A stretch of 64,000 nucleotides of DNA, taken from positions 1-64,000 of the forward strand of contig CAJXYE010000015.1 in assembly GCA_913063325.1 (NCBI GenBank). The letters run 5' to 3'. A program made the position numbers and the translations under genes. The notes under the pieces are model-generated. The model was given only the letters and a program-made list of their open reading frames with translations, had not been told where the DNA came from and ran no database searches. Positions within the stretch are counted from its first letter, which is position 1. Every line of letters starts with the position of its first letter. Source of the stretch: an uncultured Colwellia sp. GTDB lineage: Bacteria > Pseudomonadota > Gammaproteobacteria > Enterobacterales > Alteromonadaceae. Below, in pieces: positions 48,442 to 57,955 of the stretch.

Positions 48442-48871
48442 GTGTCTAAATTTGTTGTTTAAATTTTCTGTCTAAAGGTATTAGTTGCTTAAAAGCTGAG
48501 GTAAATTTAAAGGTTTGCGGCCTCTCAAACCATGACAGTCAATTACAGTCTAGTTAATACTGCTATTTATCTTATATTTCAATGTTTTCCTGCTTAATAA
48601 GTTCTTGTTTAATAATTGCTTATTGTCTGTTTTTGGTCTAAGTGAAAATTACCCATAAAAAAAACCTTGTTTTGTTTTTGTAATGGGGTGTCATTTTTTA
48701 AGCAATGTTTGTGGAATAAATTAGTTTATTTGTGCAATGTCGGAACAATGTCAGTGCTGTTGTAATGTCGTGTAATGTTCTTTGATATTTAATTGTGGGA
48801 TAGTTTACAGAGGCTAGAAAATAACATCCATCCTGAAGATAGTCATATTTTAGGAGGAAAAAGGCAAAATA

Positions 48872-48916
48872 ATGCATGCAATGCTATCACCAGATTTCGA
48901 CTTAACTTATAAATAA
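48872..48916 (+). CDS. Possible 14-residue leader peptide
   Basis: The frame ATG at 48872 to TAA at 48914 encodes MHAMLSPDFDLTYK, preceded by AGGAGG and a nearer AAGG. It lies 81 bp before the next gene. Only the ribosome site supports translation; chance is quite possible. Confidence 0.2.
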   Translation: MHAMLSPDFDLTYK

Positions 48917-48997
48917 AATCTTGGATTAAGGCAGGGGGTTGATAGGATGTCAGCGCTTGAAATAAGCACTGGGACGCATGGATTAAAGGTAATAAAT

Positions 48998-49282
48998 ATG
49001 AATGACTCATTGTCATGCAATCAGGCTCATCCAAGAACAATTGATGAAAGCATACTCTCAAACTTAGCAGAACATCAAATGCATGTTAAAGGAGCACATA
49101 AGTGTTGCCAATGCGCATATAACTCTGGGTATCAACAAGGCTCACTGCTACAGAAGTTCATTAGTTTGGATATTGAAAGTTTAGGTGATTCACATGCAAG
49201 TTCAGATGGCCATTACAAGAGCATTCATCAAGCGTTTGCCCTAGGGTACAGCGACGGTGTTAATTCTTTTATTAGAAGTTAA
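48998..49282 (+). CDS. Small hypothetical protein with CCxC motif
   Basis: This protein of 94 residues starts at 48998, after AAAGGT; an upstream ATG at 48947 (111 residues, preceded by GGGGG) is also possible. The sequence has a KCCQCAYNSGYQQGS segment and a C-terminal HQAFALGYSDGVNSFIRS. The repeated (A/G)xxxGYxxG pattern suggests paired similar helices. There is no signal peptide. I do not recognise the family. It is followed by another small gene in the same direction. Confidence 0.6.
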   Translation: MNDSLSCNQAHPRTIDESILSNLAEHQMHVKGAHKCCQCAYNSGYQQGSLLQKFISLDIESLGDSHASSDGHYKSIHQAFALGYSDGVNSFIRS

Positions 49283-49371
49283 TCTTAATTAATACAAAAG
49301 GTATAACAACATTGTCCATATAGTTGCTTACACTAAAGTGAACTGATTACGTTTTGCCCCTGGAGTTGCTT

Positions 49372-49578
49372 ATGAAAGACAGAAAAACACTAGTAACACA
49401 ATCTGGTTTCAACTTGGTTCAAGTCGACTCAGTAAACAAAGGTAACGATGTCATCAGAACTTCTTACGAAGTGGTAGATCCTGAAGAAGATGCTATTGGC
49501 CGTTTTGGCAGTTTAAAAGAAGCTCAAAATTTTATAGAAATGTTATGTTTGCTCAAACAACAAGACCAAGCGGTCTAA
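49372..49578 (+). CDS. Small hypothetical cytoplasmic protein
   Basis: This 68-residue protein starts at the ATG at 49372, six bases after TGGAG. The sequence (GFNLVQVDSVNKGNDVIRTS, YEVVDPEEDAIGRFGSLKEA, IEMLCLLKQ) looks like one compact alpha/beta fold. It has no signal peptide or recognised motif. It lies 89 bp after the CCxC protein gene and may share its transcript. Confidence 0.6.
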   Translation: MKDRKTLVTQSGFNLVQVDSVNKGNDVIRTSYEVVDPEEDAIGRFGSLKEAQNFIEMLCLLKQQDQAV

Positions 49579-49825
49579 GTAACATGCCCTTATTCTGTGC
49601 AATAGCATAAACCACTTCACCTCATATTATTTACTGTTCGCCCAAGTTTATAGAAAACCCATCTGATTAAGTACTTTAAGAGTCATATCTAATATCATCT
49701 CTTTATAACTAAACCACAATAAGAGCTTTTTCTTAGTCACCCGATCCTAAAAACGATCTCTTTCATTATTTAAATAAAAATCCTAAGATAAATAAATGTA
49801 ATCATTAAAATAATAGGGTTTATTT

Positions 49826-51559
49826 GTGAAAATGCTTTTTTCTTCTCTCTATTTAGATAACAATGCCGTTAATTTTTTAGTTAATTCTTTAGTTGTATTT
49901 TTTGTTTTTTCCCTAACTTTTTTTTCATTTGTTTCCTTTTCTGCCAGTATTGATGTTCAACATTTACCTAGCAATGCCATAGGTGAGTATTTTGTAACTT
50001 ATCCAGAAGAAGGTGAGCGCCTTGCTATTACAGATATTCAAGCGTTACTCCTAAAACAAAAAGGACAGTATTACGCTGAGCCACACTTAAACTTTGGTTT
50101 GTGGTCTAAGCCTATTTGGCTGGTGACTAATCTGAAAAACAGTAAGAAAACCCCTCTGGTTAAGCGATTAACCTTAGGTACTTCGTGGATCGATGAGTTT
50201 GATATTTACCTCGTTAAAAATGGTGAAGTATTTGAGCAATACCAACTTGGCGATCAATATCCATATCATCAACGTGAAATTGATAGTCGCTATTTTAGTC
50301 TCGATTTAACTGTGCCTGATGGTGAGTCTCAGTTAATTATTCGTGTCGCATCGCCAGACCCTCTTGCGCTGCCAATTTACCTGCAAAACATCAGTACGCA
50401 ACAAAAAGTTTTTTCGAAAGAAGCTTATCGTTATGGTTTTGTCTACGGCTCTATTATTGCTTTAATGCTTTATAACTTGTTATTAGGCCTGAGCCTAAAG
50501 AGCAAAGACAACCTTTATTACTCTATTTATATGTTGTCATTTTTGTTACTGAACTTTTCTTACAGTGGCCATGGCTATCAGTTACTTTGGTCTGAATCGA
50601 CAGAAATACAGAAGTGGGGGAATCCAGTCTTTATGCTGTTATTTAGTTTTGCCGGATTATCATTTGCCCGTAATTTTTTAAACTTAGCGAGTACCTTGCC
50701 ACACATTAATAAATGGCTAACACCAATAATATTTAGCGTAACAAGTGCGTTGGTACTTGGCATTGCCTTAAATAAGCATGCGTTTGTTATATTTTTAGCT
50801 TTTATGGGTATGTTCATTTTTACCTTAACCATGATGACCTTAAGTATTGTTGCTTATTTACATAAAATTAAAGCGGCAGAGTATTTTTTATTAGCGACTC
50901 TTATGGGGGTTGGTGGTGCCCTTACTACCTGTTCAACCGTATGGGGTATTATTGAATATAGTCCTTATGCTTACATGGCCATAGATTTTGGCATGATAGC
51001 AGAAGCCACCTTCTTATCACTGGCATTAGCAAACAAGTTTAATCAGGCTGAAGAAGATAAGCTTATGGCTCAGAAGATGGCTAATTTAGATCCCCTAACC
51101 GATTTATGTAATCGTAGGGCGTTTTATGATATAGCGCCACAGTATTTTAAGCAGTATCGTCAACAACAAGTGCCACTTTCAATCATTATGTTTGATTTAG
51201 ACAACTTCAAAAGTATCAATGATATTTATGGTCATAAAGTGGGGGATGAGGTACTAAAGTTAGTTTCTGATGTATTAAATAAGCAGGCCCGTAAAGAGGA
51301 TTTTGTCGCCCGTTGGGGGGGAGAAGAGTTTATTGCTTTATTACCAAAAACTGATTTACAAACCGCTACATCTATTGCTGAAAGGTATAAATTGGCCATT
51401 AACTCTTTAGTTATTACTGAAGATAATATTGGTATTTCAGCGAGTATTGGCGTTGCTACGAGTGATGCCCAAAGTGAAAACGTTGACCAGTTAATTTCTC
51501 TGGCTGATGACAAGTTGTATCAAGCAAAAGCGCAGGGTAAAAATTGCGTTGCTTTTTAA
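49826..51559 (+). CDS. 7TM-DISM diguanylate cyclase
   Basis: This protein of 577 residues starts at GTG 49826 (seven bases after AGGG; ATG 49832 is the alternative). A signal or anchor helix is followed by a periplasmic 7TMR-DISMED2-like sensory domain (EEGERLAITDIQALLLKQKG), about seven membrane helices from residue 205 to 395 and a C-terminal GGDEF domain (DLDNFKSINDIYGHKVGDE, GGEEF). The active site is intact and an RxxD inhibitory site (RKED) stands five residues before GGEEF. It should make c-di-GMP in response to a periplasmic ligand. Confidence 0.92.
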   Translation: MKMLFSSLYLDNNAVNFLVNSLVVFFVFSLTFFSFVSFSASIDVQHLPSNAIGEYFVTYPEEGERLAITDIQALLLKQKGQYYAEPHLNFGLWSKPIWLVTNLKNSKKTPLVKRLTLGTSWIDEFDIYLVKNGEVFEQYQLGDQYPYHQREIDSRYFSLDLTVPDGESQLIIRVASPDPLALPIYLQNISTQQKVFSKEAYRYGFVYGSIIALMLYNLLLGLSLKSKDNLYYSIYMLSFLLLNFSYSGHGYQLLWSESTEIQKWGNPVFMLLFSFAGLSFARNFLNLASTLPHINKWLTPIIFSVTSALVLGIALNKHAFVIFLAFMGMFIFTLTMMTLSIVAYLHKIKAAEYFLLATLMGVGGALTTCSTVWGIIEYSPYAYMAIDFGMIAEATFLSLALANKFNQAEEDKLMAQKMANLDPLTDLCNRRAFYDIAPQYFKQYRQQQVPLSIIMFDLDNFKSINDIYGHKVGDEVLKLVSDVLNKQARKEDFVARWGGEEFIALLPKTDLQTATSIAERYKLAINSLVITEDNIGISASIGVATSDAQSENVDQLISLADDKLYQAKAQGKNCVAF

Positions 51560-51749
51560 TACTCATTATTAAGTATTTGGCGTTAAAAAAGGGTCGGTGA
51601 CACTTAATAGCTATTTTAATTTTAAATTAATTACTTTCATATATTGATAGGATAAATGTTCTACTTGTACGATAAATAAACGAATTACTGGTGTTTTTAC
51701 GTATGATAGGTAATACTGGTTGTTCGTTTTTTGAGCTTTTTAGGGTTTT

Positions 51750-52427
51750 ATGTCTAAACTTGTTGCCTGCATATTTTTACTATTCCCGCTCTTTGCAGGG
51801 GCCAAGGATGACTTTTCGTTAGATTTTTCACTTTCTTCTGGTTCCATGTTATCTCAACATAATGATCTATTAGTGCAGCAGCAGGAAATTAACTTTAACC
51901 TCAATCTTAACCTGAACCTAAATCTTAACAATAAGGATGATAGTAAGGATAAAAATAACGACTTACTCTCTTTTGATTTTTCTCCTAAGGTCTACACATC
52001 TGAAGTTAACTCTCCCCAATATGGCAACCTTCTTTTTAATCACTATCAACAAGTATTCACTACAGTACAGTTAGTGTCGCAATTAAACGCTACCCCAGAA
52101 GATGAGATACAACTCCATTATTTACATTTTGGCAGTAACTACCCTCTATCAAAGGACCAAAACATCTGGATTAGTACAGGCGTTGGCGTCACTTATTTTT
52201 CAGCACCTAATCGATCCTTTAATGATGATATCAAGCTTTCAATGAGTTTTGGTGTACATAAAGACTTTGCCGTGAATAGTGATGTTAATGTTCGATTAGA
52301 ATCGAGAGTTTATTCCATTTTTTTAGCGGGAGAAAATACTACTTTATGCCAGCAACTCGCCTGTGGCAGTACTGATTCTCTTTGGCTGCAAAATGAAGTT
52401 AGCTTGAGCATTAATTTTAAATTTTAA
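51750..52427 (+). CDS. Hypothetical small outer-membrane or periplasmic protein
   Basis: This protein of 225 residues has a signal peptide (SKLVACIFLLFPLFAGA) and an N-terminal low-complexity stretch (NFNLNLNLNLNLNNKDD) encoded by imperfect hexamer repeats. The C-terminal half has alternating beta-strand character (IQLHYLHFGSNYPLS, NIWISTGVGVTYF, LSMSFGVHKDFA) and ends SINFKF, as in small beta-barrels. I do not recognise a family. It lies between two diguanylate cyclase genes on the same strand. Confidence 0.6.
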   Translation: MSKLVACIFLLFPLFAGAKDDFSLDFSLSSGSMLSQHNDLLVQQQEINFNLNLNLNLNLNNKDDSKDKNNDLLSFDFSPKVYTSEVNSPQYGNLLFNHYQQVFTTVQLVSQLNATPEDEIQLHYLHFGSNYPLSKDQNIWISTGVGVTYFSAPNRSFNDDIKLSMSFGVHKDFAVNSDVNVRLESRVYSIFLAGENTTLCQQLACGSTDSLWLQNEVSLSINFKF

Positions 52428-52582
52428 CCTGTCGTTTGTTTATTAAATAAATTTTTACGAAAACACTTAAAGGTAGCTAGTTAATTAAATCATCAAAGAT
52501 AAAAAACCACACAGAGAAAGGTGACCATTAAACTCCTGCTATACTGATATGACTATCTCTCAACGGCCAAGGACTGTTCTTT

Positions 52583-54070
52583 ATGTTAAAGGTTCGTCAA
52601 TCGCTACTAGTGCTTGTTTTATATGCACTTAGCGGTTGGGTCGGTATTGAGTTTGCCGGTATTGGCGAAGGCTCAATCACGTTAATATGGTTACCTTCAG
52701 GTATTGGGCTTGCTGCTTGTATTATTTATGGCAAATCTATATTGCCAGCTATTTGGCTAGGTTCTTTTATTGCCAATACCCCTTATTTGATTTCACCCTT
52801 AAACGACTCACCAATACTGTATGCATGTTTTTTTGGCGCACTAGCGGCAACGATAAATACATTTATTCAAGCCTACTTCGCTTATTACCTTTACAAAAAG
52901 TATCTAGGTAAAACAAACCTAGAAAGCAGTCGACTTATCATCGATTTTGTTTTAAAAGTTACTCTCTTGCCTAGTGCTCTAAATATGGCGCTATTAATTA
53001 CGCTTTATTCAATAGGTGGATATACCACCCTTTCAATCAATAGCACAGTTGCCAATTTACTTTCTATTTGGTTATCTGGCGCACTCGCTGATTTTCATGG
53101 TTACTTTGTCATTGTTCCTTTTTTATTAAGCTGGAGTTCAAAGAAAGGGGCTCTTTTTATTAATAGAAAAAAATGGCTCTATTTATCTTTATTCAGCTTT
53201 ATTGTTTTAATGATTTCAGCGATCAACTATGTTACTTCAACGATATATTTACTGTTGGTATTAGGCGTTTTAATTGCATTGTATTTAAATATGCGAATCG
53301 CGACTGCTTATGTCCTTGCCACTTCACTTTGTTTTACTTTCGCTACAGCACAAGGAGTGGGTCCTTTTAATTTAGAGACTAACTGGCATTCTTTTGTATC
53401 ACTTTTAATTTTTGTTTTTAGTTTAGGGCTTTCTGTCTATGTCATTGCTACTAAACGGTATGAATTAAAGAGTGCTCATGCAAAGTTGGAAGAAAAAGTA
53501 AAAAAGAGAACCTTCAAACTTAATCAAGCTAACAAGAAGTTAACTAATATATCTCGAACTGATGGCTTGACAGGAATAGCCAATAGAAGACATTTTGATT
53601 ACTTTTTAGAACATGAATGGGCTAGAGCAATTAGGAACCATAGTCCAATATCATTATTAATCATTGATATTGATTATTTCAAACAATATAACGATATATA
53701 CGGCCATGTTAAAGGTGATGAATGTTTAAAGCTGATCACAAGTACTGCTCAGCGTTTAGTGCATAGGCCTAGCGATTTAATTGCCCGGTATGGGGGGGAA
53801 GAATTTGCGGTGATCTTGCCTGAAACGACAGACACAGAAAGCATTGCTCAGCATATACGTGCTGAAATATGCAGTTTGAAAATTCCACATGAAGGATCAG
53901 ATATATATGATTATGTTTCAGTAAGTATAGGTTGTTGCACTATTTCTCCTAAAAAAGGTACCTTAGCAAAACACTTAATAGAATTAACGGATAAAGCTTT
54001 ATATAACGCCAAAGATGCTGGAAGAAACAATGTTAAGACAGTAGCCATACGCTTATCATCAGAGCCATAA
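52583..54070 (+). CDS. MASE1-domain diguanylate cyclase
   Basis: This protein of 495 residues starts at 52583. The first 290 residues carry about eight membrane helices of the MASE1 sensor type (GWVGIEFAGIGEGSITLIWL, GIGLAACIIYG, IWLGSFIANTPYL). A short coiled coil (HAKLEEKVKKRTFKLNQ) leads to a GGDEF domain (LIIDIDYFKQYNDIYGHVKG, RYGGEEFAVILPE) with an intact active site and an RxxD inhibitory site (RPSD). It should synthesise c-di-GMP at the inner membrane. A terminator-like hairpin follows. Confidence 0.92.
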   Translation: MLKVRQSLLVLVLYALSGWVGIEFAGIGEGSITLIWLPSGIGLAACIIYGKSILPAIWLGSFIANTPYLISPLNDSPILYACFFGALAATINTFIQAYFAYYLYKKYLGKTNLESSRLIIDFVLKVTLLPSALNMALLITLYSIGGYTTLSINSTVANLLSIWLSGALADFHGYFVIVPFLLSWSSKKGALFINRKKWLYLSLFSFIVLMISAINYVTSTIYLLLVLGVLIALYLNMRIATAYVLATSLCFTFATAQGVGPFNLETNWHSFVSLLIFVFSLGLSVYVIATKRYELKSAHAKLEEKVKKRTFKLNQANKKLTNISRTDGLTGIANRRHFDYFLEHEWARAIRNHSPISLLIIDIDYFKQYNDIYGHVKGDECLKLITSTAQRLVHRPSDLIARYGGEEFAVILPETTDTESIAQHIRAEICSLKIPHEGSDIYDYVSVSIGCCTISPKKGTLAKHLIELTDKALYNAKDAGRNNVKTVAIRLSSEP

Positions 54071-54117
54071 TTCATTGAACAATTAGAAATTTATTATGGC
54101 TCTGATGAACTACAAAA

Positions 54118-54150
54118 AAGGGCAAGGAGTTAACACTCGTTGCCCTTACT
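54118..54150. terminator. Terminator after MASE1 cyclase
   Basis: AAGGGCAAGGAGT pairs with ACTCGTTGCCCTT (one mismatch) around TAAC, with an A run before and TTACTTA after. It ends the cyclase transcript and may work in both directions. Confidence 0.65.
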
Positions 54151-54151
54151 T

Positions 54152-54361
54152 ATACCAATCTCACTAACTATGTGATCATTTCTACTTGTTAAAATTACCA
54201 ACTACTTTGTTATTTATTTAATAATTAACGCTGCAAGGATGCATCTTAATAGACAATGCAGGAGCACATTGTCCTGAACAACTAGTTATTAAAATAAACG
54301 CCTTGTATTTGGCTGTTTTTCCTACGTATAAAGTAGATCACCTAATTAATGAAACTGGTAT
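54152..54361. repeat. Palindromic 210-bp intergenic element
   Basis: Imperfect terminal inverted repeats of about 28 bp begin with ATACCA at each end. The core 54229-54282 matches 17612-17665 of the other element at 46 of 54 positions. The central hairpin is GACAAT (54252-54257) with ATTGTC (54268-54273), where the other copy has GAGAAT with ATTCTC: a compensatory C-G for G-C swap. It fills most of the gap between the cyclase and peptidase genes. Confidence 0.78.
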
Positions 54362-54385
54362 TATTTTGGTCAATTTTATTCTTAA

Positions 54386-56725
54386 CTAATCTAACAAATG
54401 CTCTTTAAAGAACTCAGTTTTCATTGTCTTATAATGCAATGTAGTGCCTTCACCTTCTTTTAAGCTGTGGCTACGATTAGGGTAAGACATAAATTCAAAC
54501 TGTTTGTTGTGTTCAACGAGTTTATTAATTAAACGTTCGCTGCCTTGGTAATGCACGTTGTCATCACCCGTACCATGAACCAGTAATAACTTACCTTGTA
54601 AGTTTTGTGCGTGGTTAATAGGTGAACCTTCTCTATAACCTTCTGCGTGATCTTCTAACAGGCCAGAGTAACGTTCTTGGTAGATAGTATCGTAAAGTAA
54701 TTGGTCAGCTACTGGCGCTGATGAAATACCTACATGGTATTGCTCTGGGTATCTAAATAACATATTTAAGGTCATAGAGCCGCCGCCAGAATGTCCCCAA
54801 ATACCTACGCGATTACTGTCTATGTAAGACCAGCGCTTGGTCATTGCTTTTAATGCATCACTTTGATCGCGTGACGATAATATACCTACGCCGCCATAAA
54901 TAGATTTACGCCATGCTTGCCCTTTAGGGGCACGAGTACCGCGGTTATCTACTGAGGCAACAATATAACCTTGTTGCGTTAACATCTGGTCCCATAAAAA
55001 TTTATCACCACGCCATTTGTCTTGTACTGTTTGTCCCCAAGCTTCACCGTATACATAAAATATGATTGGATATTTTTTGCTAGCGTCAAAGTTTGCTGGA
55101 CGTGTGATGTAACCATCAAGTACTAAGCCGTCTTGCGCTTTTACTTGAAAAAACTCAGTTTGAGCAAGGTCAATTTTTGCTAACTTAGCGTTTAACTTGT
55201 CGTTGGTCATTAAGGTGTGTTTTTTCTCATGCACACTGTTTTCTGTTGAGGATATGTTAACTAAGTATTTGCTGGTAGGTTTGGAAAAACTTGAGTGACT
55301 ATGGATCGCCCAACTGCCATTTTCTGCCATTTGATATTTATTAAATCCCGCATATTCTGTTGGTGTAATACGTTGGTTAGATAAACTGCCGTCTAACTTA
55401 CTGCGATATAAGTAGCGTTGTGAAACATTATCAGGCGAGGCGATAAAATATAACCAGCCGGCTTTTTCATCTATCGTCTTTATTTCAGTGATATCAAAAT
55501 CACCGTCAGTTAAGTTAGTTACTGTTTTACCGTCGCGTGAAATGCGATAAAGGTGACGCCAACCGCTGCGTTCACTGGTCCAAATAAAGCTATTACCTTC
55601 GTCTAACCACTTAGCATCGTCAACAAAGTCGATAAAGGTTTCTTCTTTTTCAGTCATGACTAATTTCACTTTACCGCTATTAGCATTGGCTAGGTATAAG
55701 TGGTTAGTGTCTTGTTTACGATTAACATGTTGAACAAGTATTTCGCTGCTATTACCTGACCAGTTCATACGTGGAATGTACATATTACGAGAATTGTTAG
55801 GTAGCTTAGTCCACGTTGTTTTTTTACTGCTTAAATCAACCACACCTACTTTAGCTAAGGCATTGTCTTCGCCAACTTTAGGGTAAGGGAATTTAGTGAG
55901 GGTAGGGTATAACTCGTCAGTATTATTGATCATGATAAAATCTTTACTGCCGCTAGTGTCAAGCTGCCAGTAAGCGATTTTTTTACCGTTAGGGCTCCAA
56001 CGAAAGCCGTCACGAATCATAAATTCTTCTTCGTAAACCCAATCGAATAAACCATTGATGATTCCATTGACAGCACTTTTGGTAAGCTGAACTATGTTCA
56101 TCGTGCTTAGGTCTTGCACATATATATTATTGTTTAGTACAAAAGCAACGTTGCTTGCGTCAGGTGAAAATTTGGCAAACATAAGTTGGCTGCTTGCAAC
56201 ATCTTTTCCACCTAATTGGCTGAGTTGGTTATTACTAAAATCAAACAACCAATAATCACCACGGCTTTTTGAACGCCATACTTTTTTGCTGTTGGTATAG
56301 ATTAATAATTTACTGTTATCTTTTGAAAAAAGGTAGTCGTCTATTTGCAGTGCTTCTTTAGTGCCTGCTGGCGTTAGTTGCTTTGCAGCAACTAATACTG
56401 TGCGATTTAATGTTGCAGAGTCATACTGGACTATGTCTTTGCTTTTGCTTTCACTGTCCTCAGTTTCACTCTCTTTAGAGGTTTCTAAAGCAAGGTAACC
56501 ACTGCCGTCTTTAAGCCAGCGAATTTGGCCAATTTTTTCAGATTTAAATACTTTATCCTGATAAATTTCTTTAAGGCTAAGCGCTGAACCTGTTTGCTGC
56601 ACTGTTGGTTTATTCTGTTTTTCATTAGTGCTTTGACAAGCAGACAGTGATAAAGCAATGGCTGTGGTAACAAGTAGTTTCGCTGAAAGCTTCACTATTG
56701 AAGAGGTTAAGTGTCTTTGTAGCAT
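54386..56725 (-). CDS. S9 prolyl peptidase lipoprotein, dipeptidyl-peptidase IV type
   Basis: This protein of 779 residues starts at 56725, five bases after AAGGA; the frame to 56776 lacks this and shifts the signal. The lipoprotein signal is KLLVTTAIALSLSAC. An eight-bladed propeller (NTDELYPTLTKFPYPKVGED, FRWSPNGKKIAYWQLD) precedes the alpha/beta-hydrolase with Ser in GIWGHSGGGSMTLNM, Asp in GTGDDNVHYQGS and His in NRSHSL. It should remove dipeptides ending in proline or alanine from periplasmic peptides. It is divergent from the ABC transporter genes. Confidence 0.92.
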   Translation of the reverse strand: MLQRHLTSSIVKLSAKLLVTTAIALSLSACQSTNEKQNKPTVQQTGSALSLKEIYQDKVFKSEKIGQIRWLKDGSGYLALETSKESETEDSESKSKDIVQYDSATLNRTVLVAAKQLTPAGTKEALQIDDYLFSKDNSKLLIYTNSKKVWRSKSRGDYWLFDFSNNQLSQLGGKDVASSQLMFAKFSPDASNVAFVLNNNIYVQDLSTMNIVQLTKSAVNGIINGLFDWVYEEEFMIRDGFRWSPNGKKIAYWQLDTSGSKDFIMINNTDELYPTLTKFPYPKVGEDNALAKVGVVDLSSKKTTWTKLPNNSRNMYIPRMNWSGNSSEILVQHVNRKQDTNHLYLANANSGKVKLVMTEKEETFIDFVDDAKWLDEGNSFIWTSERSGWRHLYRISRDGKTVTNLTDGDFDITEIKTIDEKAGWLYFIASPDNVSQRYLYRSKLDGSLSNQRITPTEYAGFNKYQMAENGSWAIHSHSSFSKPTSKYLVNISSTENSVHEKKHTLMTNDKLNAKLAKIDLAQTEFFQVKAQDGLVLDGYITRPANFDASKKYPIIFYVYGEAWGQTVQDKWRGDKFLWDQMLTQQGYIVASVDNRGTRAPKGQAWRKSIYGGVGILSSRDQSDALKAMTKRWSYIDSNRVGIWGHSGGGSMTLNMLFRYPEQYHVGISSAPVADQLLYDTIYQERYSGLLEDHAEGYREGSPINHAQNLQGKLLLVHGTGDDNVHYQGSERLINKLVEHNKQFEFMSYPNRSHSLKEGEGTTLHYKTMKTEFFKEHLLD

Positions 56726-56840
56726 AATGTTCCTTAAACTTTTATTCCCTGTGACAAATGTACGAAGTCTATGCACTTGGCAAAGTACTGGGTAATCGAA
56801 AATGGGAAATTAACGGGTATCAAACAAGCAGGCACTATAA

Positions 56841-56852
56841 ATTGTATACAAT
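56841..56852. promoter_or_regulatory. Perfect 12-bp palindrome, GntR-type
   Basis: ATTGTATACAAT lies in the gap between the divergent peptidase and ABC genes. It fits the TNGTNNNACNA pattern of FCD-type GntR regulators. No such regulator is in the window, and a 12-bp AT-rich palindrome may be chance. Confidence 0.3.
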
Positions 56853-56974
56853 CTGTGTTCAAGTGAAAGTCGATGAACAGCCTGACTTTACCGTTAAATA
56901 AACTGGTCGCGCTCTTGAAAATGAACTGTTAGGCACCATATTTATAATCCATCCATATTTTACTGGCAACTAGT

Positions 56975-57955
56975 ATGACTTACGCACTAGAGATTAGCGC
57001 ATTAGAAAAAACCTATAAAGGCGGTTTTCAAGCTTTAAAAGGTATTGATTTAACCGTCACCAAAGGTGATTTTTTTGCCTTACTTGGCCCTAATGGCGCT
57101 GGTAAGTCTACTTCTATTGGCGTTATCACTTCATTAGTGAATAAAACTGGCGGTAAGGTAAAAGTATTTGGTTATGATATTGATACTGATTTAGAAAAAG
57201 CTAAAAGCTTTATTGGTTTAGTACCACAAGAATTTAACTTTAGTCAGTTTGAGCCGTTAGTTAATATTTTAGTGAATCAAGCCGGTTACTATGGCGTAAG
57301 TAAGTCTGTAGCAATACAACGTGCAGAAAAATATTTAAAGCAACTTGAATTGTGGGACAAGCGTGACGAACCCGCTCGTGCACTTTCAGGTGGTATGAAA
57401 AGACGTTTGATGATTGCCCGTGCTTTAATGCACGAGCCACAAATGCTGATATTAGATGAGCCAACTGCGGGTGTCGATATTGAACTACGCCGGTCAATGT
57501 GGGATTTTCTTCGTGAGTTAAATCAGCAAGGTATTACCATTATTCTAACTACGCATTATTTAGAAGAAGCTGAAATGCTTTGTCGCAATATTGCTATTAT
57601 TGATGGTGGTGAAATTGTTGAAGATACCAGCATGAAAAAATTATTAGCGCAGCTAGATGTTGAAACGTTTGTTTTTGATATTAAAGTTGGCGCTACCTTG
57701 AGTGAACTGGAACATTTTGCCAAGCAATCACCGGAAATTGCTTATCGCGTTGTTGATGATCATACCTTAGAAGTTGATTTGAATAAGTCGCAAAATCTTA
57801 ATCAAGTCTTTGCGCAATTAAACGTTGGCGATATTGAAGTGCAAAGTATGCGTAATAAAAGTAACCGCTTAGAAGCCTTATTTGTTAGTTTGATCAATAA
57901 CAAAAAAAGCGACAGTAAAGCTAAACAGCAAACCGTTGCTGTGGGAGCAAAGTAA
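56975..57955 (+). CDS. ABC-2 transporter ATPase, YadG-like
   Basis: This 326-residue ATP-binding subunit has Walker A GPNGAGKST, the Q-loop region FIGLVPQEFNF, signature LSGGMKRRLMIARAL, Walker B LILDEPTAGVD and the switch histidine in LTTHYLEEAEM. It resembles E. coli YadG with a C-terminal extension of about 90 residues. The stop codon abuts the permease ATG, so both are made together. Substrate unknown; YadGH-type systems are exporters. Confidence 0.92.
   Translation: MTYALEISALEKTYKGGFQALKGIDLTVTKGDFFALLGPNGAGKSTSIGVITSLVNKTGGKVKVFGYDIDTDLEKAKSFIGLVPQEFNFSQFEPLVNILVNQAGYYGVSKSVAIQRAEKYLKQLELWDKRDEPARALSGGMKRRLMIARALMHEPQMLILDEPTAGVDIELRRSMWDFLRELNQQGITIILTTHYLEEAEMLCRNIAIIDGGEIVEDTSMKKLLAQLDVETFVFDIKVGATLSELEHFAKQSPEIAYRVVDDHTLEVDLNKSQNLNQVFAQLNVGDIEVQSMRNKSNRLEALFVSLINNKKSDSKAKQQTVAVGAK

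Larger units (their letters stand above)
48350..48997. other. Intergenic region, 648 bp, with possible leader
   Basis: This is one of the longest gene-free stretches. It contains an inverted repeat (48420-48441), helically spaced AATGT repeats at 48736, 48747, 48764 and 48774, and a strong AGGAGG with a 14-codon frame at 48872. A long 5' leader for the small genes at 48998 and 49372, or a small RNA, is possible. Nothing matches a known RNA family that I can recognise. Confidence 0.4.
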
